The notes beneath the pieces are model-generated. The model did not search any database. It worked only from the letters and a program-made list of their open reading frames with translations, and was not told the DNA's origin. This document shows, piece after piece, positions 58,967 through 64,000 of a stretch of DNA of 64,000 nucleotides. The stretch lies in the NCBI RefSeq assembly GCF_019457915.1, contig NZ_JAHZSS010000016.1:40493-104492 (forward strand), given 5' to 3'. The stretch comes from Neiella holothuriorum. GTDB taxonomy: Bacteria > Pseudomonadota > Gammaproteobacteria > Enterobacterales > Neiellaceae. Numbering within the stretch: the first letter of the stretch is position 1; each line of letters begins with the position of its first letter. The translations under genes were made by a program, and so were the position numbers.

Positions 58967-59503
58967 ATGGCCGCAATTGGGATCTTTTTCGGAACAGACA
59001 CAGGAACCACTCGCAAAATCGCCAAAATGATGCACAAAGCATTGGGCGAAGAATTAGCTGATAAGCCATTGAACATCAATCGTATTGATGCCGATACATT
59101 GGCTGGCTATGACTACCTGATTTTGGGCACACCAACACTCGGTGAAGGCCAGCTACCCGGCTTATCGTCGGAGTCTCAGGCTGAAAGCTGGGAAGAGTTC
59201 ATGCCAAACTTTGATGACTTAGATTTAGCCGGCAAGAAAGTGGCCGTTTATGGTTTAGGTGATCAAGTTAACTACCCTGATGAATTTGTAGATGGTCTAG
59301 GCGAGCTATATGACGCCGTAGCAGAATGCGGTGCCGAAATGGTAGGCGCTTGGCCTGCGGAAGGTTATACCTTTAATGCTTCTCAAGCGTTGGACGAAGA
59401 CGAGTTTGTTGGTTTGGTACTCGACAACGATAACCAAAGTGATCAGCACGCAGAGCGTATTGAAGCTTGGCTGAACTCCGTTAAATCGGCCTTTGGCGTA
59501 TAA
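58967..59503 (+). CDS. nifF: NifF, flavodoxin
   Basis: A 178-residue long-chain flavodoxin: FMN phosphate loop FFGTDTGTTRKIA, TPTLGEGQLPG and the VYGLGDQVNYPDEFVDGLG loop. It donates electrons to nitrogenase iron protein. AAGGAG is 7 bases before the ATG. Location after rnf and its own NifA-dependent promoter support the nif role. Confidence 0.95.
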   Translation: MAAIGIFFGTDTGTTRKIAKMMHKALGEELADKPLNINRIDADTLAGYDYLILGTPTLGEGQLPGLSSESQAESWEEFMPNFDDLDLAGKKVAVYGLGDQVNYPDEFVDGLGELYDAVAECGAEMVGAWPAEGYTFNASQALDEDEFVGLVLDNDNQSDQHAERIEAWLNSVKSAFGV

Positions 59504-59671
59504 CGAACCCGCTGAATTTACAGTTGAACATGAGCTCAGCCCAGAAAACGGGCTGACTCATGACAACCACATTTCACAACCACCAAGCTTTACGTGGCAA
59601 AAGATGGAGCTGGCTTGCCAAACTGGTTAAAATGCTCGCCAGAGCATTTGTTGTCATAGTTTGAGTTGTCC

Positions 59672-60229
59672 ATGCAAAATTTTTATAGCCGCTGCCTACT
59701 CTTCATTGCATTGGTTGTGAGCATTCCCCACGCCTTAGCCTGTCAAACCAATGGTGAGCCGTTAGCCCGTAAGGCATCGATGATGAAGGCCATCGGCCTC
59801 TCAGACTATGTGTTTATTGGCTCAGTTTCCCGTATTTACCGCCTGCCTGATTATTATGAGGGCGTCAAAGGTGTGGTCATCAACTTACAAGAAGCGTTTC
59901 GTGGTGATGTGCCTGTTTATGTAGACGCCAGCCTCACCGGCTATTGCGGCATTAGCCCGTCAAACAAAGAAGATCCGACCGGCTACTGGCCATCAGAGAT
60001 GCAACAAAACTATGTCTTTGCAGGCAACATGATTGATGGCGAACTGATGATTATTGCAGTGGGCGATGAATACGACGCCACCGCTTTTCATAGCGAGGTT
60101 GCCTTGCAAGATGCCATGAAGCAGATTGAGGCCGAAAAAGAGCAAAAACGAAAAGAAAAACAAGCCGACGAGAAAATTGAAATTCCAGAGCACTTGAAGA
60201 TTGATCACCTCAAAGACTTAGATGATTGA
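59672..60229 (+). CDS. Exported protein with charged C-terminal helix, unknown
   Basis: A 185-residue protein with a signal peptide (cleavage near ALA|CQ). The globular part (DYVFIGSVSRIYRLPDYYEG, GYCGISP) recalls proteins of the 'secreted CQ..' type often beside metal or redox genes, but I cannot name the family. A long Lys/Glu-rich helix (KQIEAEKEQKRKEKQADEK) follows. ATG 59672 is used over a TTG two codons earlier. Confidence 0.6.
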   Translation: MQNFYSRCLLFIALVVSIPHALACQTNGEPLARKASMMKAIGLSDYVFIGSVSRIYRLPDYYEGVKGVVINLQEAFRGDVPVYVDASLTGYCGISPSNKEDPTGYWPSEMQQNYVFAGNMIDGELMIIAVGDEYDATAFHSEVALQDAMKQIEAEKEQKRKEKQADEKIEIPEHLKIDHLKDLDD

Positions 60230-60257
60230 GAGAACAGCCAACCACCGAAATTCAACC

Positions 60258-60284
60258 AAAGGGCCCCGCACAGGGCCCTTTTTA
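60258..60284. terminator. Bidirectional terminator
   Basis: AAAGGGCCC-cgcaca-GGGCCCTTTTT: strong stem with A and T runs between the converging 59672 and 60282 genes. Confidence 0.85.
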
Positions 60285-60740
60285 GTGACCATAGCCCAAC
60301 AACGGCAATAACCACAGACTCACGGCTAAACAAGCCAGAATGATGAACAAATTGATACTAGCGCGCAGCAACCAAGGGGATTGATGAAACGCAAGCGTTG
60401 GCTGCCTACTGGCTAAAACCACCAAACTCATCAGTACAAACCAAGGGCTAAAAAGAACCACCACACGCCCTTTCACCAACGAAATGGCAATGTCGTGCAG
60501 CGCGCCGCTCACCGCAAAGGTGATGATCACTGCCATCCACGTTGGCAACACGGCACTTAGCGGCCTTGCCACCTTGCGCGCTAAGTAATAACCCCAAATA
60601 GGATTCCAGTGTTGCCAGAACTGGGCAAACGACCCCGCACCAAACGATCGATAAAGCATATTGCGCATCGAGTGCGGCGCGCCTAGCGCCACTCCGTTGC
60701 GTCGCTTAACGTAATTCGCCAGAGACATGATTTGGCTCAT
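60282..60740 (-). CDS. Short MBOAT-like membrane protein
   Basis: A 152-residue protein whose FWQHWNPIWGYYLAR and FAVSGALHD motifs match the C-terminal half of MBOAT O-acyltransferases (the conserved His lies in SGALHD). Full MBOATs are about 350-500 residues, so this is either a short family member or a remnant. It overlaps the VOC gene (ATGA), which argues for an expressed, intact gene. Confidence 0.65.
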   Translation of the reverse strand: MSQIMSLANYVKRRNGVALGAPHSMRNMLYRSFGAGSFAQFWQHWNPIWGYYLARKVARPLSAVLPTWMAVIITFAVSGALHDIAISLVKGRVVVLFSPWFVLMSLVVLASRQPTLAFHQSPWLLRASINLFIILACLAVSLWLLPLLGYGH

Positions 60741-61129
60741 GATGCGCGGTGCTGATCGATCAAAATAGCGTTACCATCGGGATCCATGAGCATGAAATGA
60801 CCAGGCCCAGTAGTTTGCTGCTCATTGCCTTCGGGTAAGTTTTCATTTTTAACCTCAAGCCCGTTAGCAACGGCATGTTGGTATATGGCCTGCACGTCGG
60901 TAAATTCGGCCAACTCCTGCGCATTGGCATCCCTCCCCGGATTAAACGTCAACATGTTGTTGTCGAACATGCCTTGAAATAAGCCAATCAGGGTGTCGCC
61001 ATTTTTCATAATGAGATAATTGTGCGCCTCATCGCCGGCAAACACATCAAAGCCAATGGTTTGATAAAAAGCTTTCGATTTAGCTAAATCTTTAACCGAT
61101 AAACTGATTGAAAATACGCCTAAGTGCAT
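60737..61129 (-). CDS. VOC (glyoxalase/bleomycin resistance-like) protein
   Basis: A 130-residue vicinal-oxygen-chelate protein with two beta-alpha-beta-beta-beta modules: VFSISLSVKDLAKSKAFYQTIGF and HFMLMDPDGNAILIDQH. Its metal ligands (His2 or His near N-terminus, Glu-poor) are not clearly complete, so it may bind rather than convert a substrate. Confidence 0.88.
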   Translation of the reverse strand: MHLGVFSISLSVKDLAKSKAFYQTIGFDVFAGDEAHNYLIMKNGDTLIGLFQGMFDNNMLTFNPGRDANAQELAEFTDVQAIYQHAVANGLEVKNENLPEGNEQQTTGPGHFMLMDPDGNAILIDQHRAS

Positions 61130-61560
61130 AACCTGCCCTCATGATGTGGTGATCTACAACTCATATACTATTAAGTGATAATGCAGCAAGCGCAAAACGT
61201 CACGCTAAATTTGAAGCGTTAAGCCGTTTGATTTACCAAAATAAGTAAAGGGCAATACAGGTTTCAAGAACGGGCGCTCGTGGGAAAGGGGCAACTACTC
61301 AGCATCACTGGGCGCTTATAGGTTTAACGTCCAATCATAAGAGTGATTGGCGATGAAATCGCTCAACTGCCGTCACTGACTAGCCAGTGACGGCACCAAG
61401 GCCCGAAACGTAGCGGCGATTTGATTAAACTAGAGCGCAACTCCCAACAAAATTGGCACGTAGTTTTGCTATCACTGCCTGCTTGAATTACGGCTTGATG
61501 TGTTTACTATGCGCTAGTTGAGACAACCGCCAACTTCTTTTGTCCTTGTTAAATTTATTG
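61130..61560. other. Gene-free region with hairpins and a decayed attC-like sequence
   Basis: Contains the perfect hairpin TGCCGTCACTG/CAGTGACGGCA (61368-61395) and a second CCAATCA/TGATTGG (61331-61350). On the minus strand, from CCTAACAAT (next to the 61561 stop) onward, a stretch resembles attC site 2 of the island: both share GCCGCTACGTTT, and a GGCCTTGG replaces the expected GGCGTTGG core. No coding sequence is seen. Confidence 0.45.
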
Positions 61561-61872
61561 TTAGGTAAACAGTTGGATAACCAAGCCAATAGAACTAATG
61601 ACTATGCCGCCTAATGTTAAACATTGCTGTGTTTCCGATTTGACCAATATAGGCGATTGAACATCTGACAATGCCGATTTAACAGGTACAAAAAAAATTC
61701 TAGGAATCAAACTAGCACCAAACAAAGTTATTGCCACACCAGTTGAAATAGCTAAATTACTCAAGTTAGCTTGAGAATTTAAAAAGCTATACCAACCGGT
61801 TCCAAGAAACAAAAAACTAGCCCCCCAACAAAAGACTACAACTACTTTTTCTTTAAACAGCAAATTACCCAT
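61561..61872 (-). CDS. Small three-helix membrane protein, unknown
   Basis: A 103-residue protein with hydrophobic segments near residues 8-28, 40-60 and 85-102. AAGGAG is 6 bases before the ATG. It looks like integron-cassette cargo; its stop adjoins a CCTAACAAT core. No family is recognised. Confidence 0.55.
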   Translation of the reverse strand: MGNLLFKEKVVVVFCWGASFLFLGTGWYSFLNSQANLSNLAISTGVAITLFGASLIPRIFFVPVKSALSDVQSPILVKSETQQCLTLGGIVISSIGLVIQLFT

Positions 61873-61994
61873 TTAACTCTCCTTGTTAAACTCACGCCTT
61901 AATAAAAAGAAGAAAACAACAGGGTGACATTATGCATTAAGGAGCAAAACCCTGATGTTTCGAGCCATTTAATTCATTAACTCGCCAGGTGAAT

Positions 61995-62435
61995 TTATGC
62001 ACTACACTCTAATTTTGCTTGTTCAGCACACCTTGCCTTAGCTTCGACTTCTGTTTTACCACCCATGCAAAAATCTAAACGAATGACTTTTTCTTCAGCC
62101 AAATTAGGCTCATCGGAAACATTTTTCCACTCCCAACTTTTTATAACCTTTTTGGCTGGTTTATAAATAACTTTCTTTGGAATTGAGCTAACCAATTCAA
62201 CATCACCTGTTTTACCATTTTCATCGACGGTAACTTTAAATACACCACAACCAACAATACCTTTCATTGCCAGTTCAATAGGATATTGAGGTGAGAACTG
62301 TTTAGTTCTAATCCATTGAGCGGCTGATTTTTCTGGGTTGATATGAGTGAGTTTTACATCTGCATAGTTTGCATTCGCACTAGTTACAATTACGATTGGC
62401 AATATTGAAATTAACTTTAATATTTGATATTTCAT
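61995..62435 (-). CDS. TonB C-terminal-like exported protein
   Basis: A 146-residue protein with a signal peptide (cleavage after ANA) and a TonB_C-type domain: YPIELAMKGIVGCGVFKVTVDENGKTGDVELVSSIPK...WEW. It lacks the TonB anchor and Pro-rich spacer, so it is not a full energy transducer; stand-alone domains of this kind are common exported proteins of unknown role. The start follows an attC-like core by about 25 bases, with AAGGAAG upstream. Confidence 0.72.
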   Translation of the reverse strand: MKYQILKLISILPIVIVTSANANYADVKLTHINPEKSAAQWIRTKQFSPQYPIELAMKGIVGCGVFKVTVDENGKTGDVELVSSIPKKVIYKPAKKVIKSWEWKNVSDEPNLAEEKVIRLDFCMGGKTEVEAKARCAEQAKLECSA

Positions 62436-62454
62436 CTAAACCTTCCTTAGTTGA

Positions 62455-62510
62455 CCTAACGCCAGAAACGGCGGGCGAGTGAAACGAGAAAACTGATAAT
62501 TCTTGTTAAT
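62455..62510 (-). repeat. attC-like site (56 bp)
   Basis: On the minus strand ATTAACAAG and CTGGCGTTAGG bound 56 bases between the pseudogene and the TonB-C gene. Core boxes agree with attC; inner pairing is weak, so the call is tentative. Confidence 0.5.
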
Positions 62511-62766
62511 GCGACGAATCACCTCGATATCTATACTCAATGTCAAAATCACTCGTCTGTCTTCCATGTTGGGCGATAATTCTAACTTTCTGTAAGTTAT
62601 CGAAGCTCAGTACCAGTTTATCGTTAGATTACCATTCAATAGCCAAGCCACTAGCACTTGGCTTTCCTTCGAAGCCAAATATTCTCCGAGAATCAAAACC
62701 CTTTTCTATATGCTTCACTATGACTTTTCCGAAGAAATCAGTTGTCGCACCACAGTCACTTGTTAG
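62506..62766 (-). pseudogene. Interrupted cassette-type gene fragment
   Basis: Reading leftward from about 62766, a frame runs WLTSDCGATTDFFGKVI... to ...SGLAIEW, meets an in-frame TAA at 62629-62631, then continues SNDKLVLSFDNLQKVRII...YRYRGDSSH to a stop at 62506. Both halves read as one protein typical of small integron-cassette proteins ('CGATT' group). It has no start codon and is fused to the end of the serine hydrolase gene, so it is a truncated, stop-containing remnant. Confidence 0.6.
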
Positions 62767-63889
62767 CCATACCTGACTCTACTAGTAATAAAAGCTCGTC
62801 CATTATAACTTTTGGATAAACATCTATGTCATTTGTCGCTAGTACAATAAAAATATTTTCATCAACAAAATAATGCATATCGGCAAAAGAGTACCCATTG
62901 GAACCATTGTGTTGGGCATGTAATGTTCCTCTAGCAGTAGATTTAATATCCCAACCATAACCATAATGTGATTTGGACTCTTTCTCTAACGATGCATTGT
63001 GTGGTAAGAATAATTGCTTTTTAGATTCGTCAGTAAGAATCAAATTTGAACTCAAAGCCATATACCAAAAGAATAGATCTCCTACAGTAGATGACATGCC
63101 TCCTGCGCCCTCCATATTAAAGCGTGGGCCTTTCTTGATCTTTAAATGCTGAAAAGGGCTTCCGACGGGGAGACTTTTTGCTTCAATAGAAAATAGTCGT
63201 TGATAAGCAGTTTGATCTGCACCGTAATTTATAGCGACTCTATTTTCAGCCCGTTTGGGTAGACGATAACCTGTTTCAGTTAAACCTGCTGGTTCAAAAA
63301 GATTTTCATAATAAAAATTTTCATAGTTATCCGCTGTGATTTTTTCGATAATTATCGCGAGTAGGTTATAACCAATATTTGAGTAATTATATTCTTCCCC
63401 GGGCAGAGCAAGTAATTTTGATTTTAAAGCAGTTTCAATTAACTCCTTTCTTGTCACAACATCATACAAATTTGAACTACCCCCTCCTCGGGTAGCAACA
63501 AAACCAGCAGTGTGTGTTAATAGGTGATGTACTGTAATTTTTTTCTTGTCATCGGGAACATTATCAAAAAACTTAGAGAGCGGATCATTGACAGAGAGTT
63601 TATTAGATTCATGCAGTTTTAAAATTGCAGTTGCTGTAAATTGTTTTGTTAGTGAGCCAATATTAAAAATTGTATCTTCGGAAAAAGGTATATTCTTCTC
63701 TCTATTTGCCAGCCCGAAAGCTTCTTTAAACAAGACTTTATTACCTGCAGCAACCAAAACCACACCTGAAAAATTTGAATTGATAGCAGTATTTCGCCAG
63801 TCTTTAAACGACAATTCATCTTTAGCTGATGCAGTCTGAATTAATGTTAATAAGAACAATCCAATGTATTTATACATTTTCATTTTCAT
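62756..63889 (-). CDS. Serine hydrolase (class C beta-lactamase-like / esterase EstB-type)
   Basis: A protein of about 377 residues with a signal peptide (LIQTASA|KD). The active-site motifs are SLTKQF (Ser-x-x-Lys), YSNIGYN (Tyr-x-Asn) and HNGSNG, where HxG replaces the KTG of true beta-lactamases, which is usual in esterase or peptidase members. Likely periplasmic; antibiotic hydrolysis is not implied. Three in-frame ATGs (63889, 63883, 63877) follow each other; 63889 is given. The stop lies in a CTAACAAG sequence that looks like a cassette core. Confidence 0.85.
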   Translation of the reverse strand: MKMKMYKYIGLFLLTLIQTASAKDELSFKDWRNTAINSNFSGVVLVAAGNKVLFKEAFGLANREKNIPFSEDTIFNIGSLTKQFTATAILKLHESNKLSVNDPLSKFFDNVPDDKKKITVHHLLTHTAGFVATRGGGSSNLYDVVTRKELIETALKSKLLALPGEEYNYSNIGYNLLAIIIEKITADNYENFYYENLFEPAGLTETGYRLPKRAENRVAINYGADQTAYQRLFSIEAKSLPVGSPFQHLKIKKGPRFNMEGAGGMSSTVGDLFFWYMALSSNLILTDESKKQLFLPHNASLEKESKSHYGYGWDIKSTARGTLHAQHNGSNGYSFADMHYFVDENIFIVLATNDIDVYPKVIMDELLLLVESGMANK

Positions 63890-64000
63890 CTTTAAATCCG
63901 ACTCCATGAGTGATGAGTATGGCTAGACATCATGATTCCCTGAGGCGAAGTGTCGATCTCCTGCGGTTTATCGTGGGTTAGTCGAACCAGAGCCACACTG

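Noticed and set aside
63846..63907. Longer start (63907) for the serine hydrolase
   Set aside because: It would place six charged residues before the signal peptide; the following ATGs give a normal leader.

Overview
The window reads as chromosome of a marine-type, nitrogen-fixing gammaproteobacterium. Supporting this are an Azotobacter/Pseudomonas stutzeri-style nif regulatory block (nifLA divergent from rnfABCDGEH, nifB-ferredoxin-nifQ, nifF), pheST-ihfA, YgiQ, an MSHA-type pilin, and gene cassettes with attC sites of the chromosomal-integron kind. The species cannot be named from sequence alone. nifHDK are not in the window.

Layout. (1) 1-13 kb: a type IV pilin, then a nine-gene leftward block (NTF2-like, SDR, FAD oxidoreductase, DUF1365, cyclopropane-fatty-acid synthase, DUF2878, chalcone-isomerase-like, DUF3833), a GH1 beta-glucosidase behind a LacI-type operator, a DUF1566 lipoprotein, and a TudS/YbgA protein plus CPD photolyase. 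The lipid-modification block and the photolyase pair carry promoter motifs of identical geometry (TGATCY-N16-CGTWT), as expected for an ECF11 (RpoE/ChrR-type) photo-oxidative stress regulon. (2) 13-18.4 kb: DUF1853, pheS-pheT-ihfA and tRNA-Val(GAC). (3) 18.3-26.7 kb: an integrative island bounded by a 47-bp perfect repeat of the tRNA-Val 3' end. It holds a tyrosine integrase, a MobV-type relaxase with an accessory gene, a RepL-like protein and small unknowns. Nested inside is an integrase-less array of integron cassettes (CALIN) whose cargo is a TIR-domain protein, a HEPN-like protein and a small membrane protein. (4) 27-39 kb: a secreted coiled-coil protein, an ECF-like sigma factor overlapping a transmembrane Ser/Thr kinase, a secreted helical protein, and a BvgS/EvgS-like hybrid histidine kinase of about 1,809 residues. 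(5) 39-46 kb: an Lrp/AsnC regulator, an esterase, YgiQ, DUF3224, and a LacI-like sensor fused to GGDEF. (6) 46-59.5 kb: nifQ, ferredoxin, nifB, a lipase, nifA, nifL, rnfABCDGEH and nifF, with sigma-54 promoters and NifA upstream activator sites visible at nifB, the nifL/rnfA divergence and nifF. (7) 59.5-64 kb: a secreted acidic/basic-tail protein, MBOAT-like and VOC proteins, and a second, decayed cassette-like zone (small membrane protein, TonB-C protein, interrupted pseudogene, serine hydrolase).

How it works together. NifL should hold NifA inactive when oxygen or fixed nitrogen is present. Active NifA with sigma-54 would switch on nifB-fdx-nifQ (FeMo-cofactor synthesis and molybdenum supply), rnf (a membrane pump that drives low-potential electrons) and nifF (electron carrier to nitrogenase). 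The ECF11-type regulon would repair or remodel DNA and membrane lipids under light and singlet-oxygen stress. The island adds mobility and, by its TIR and HEPN cargo, probably anti-phage defence. Functions are inferred from motifs and family knowledge; no searches were run.
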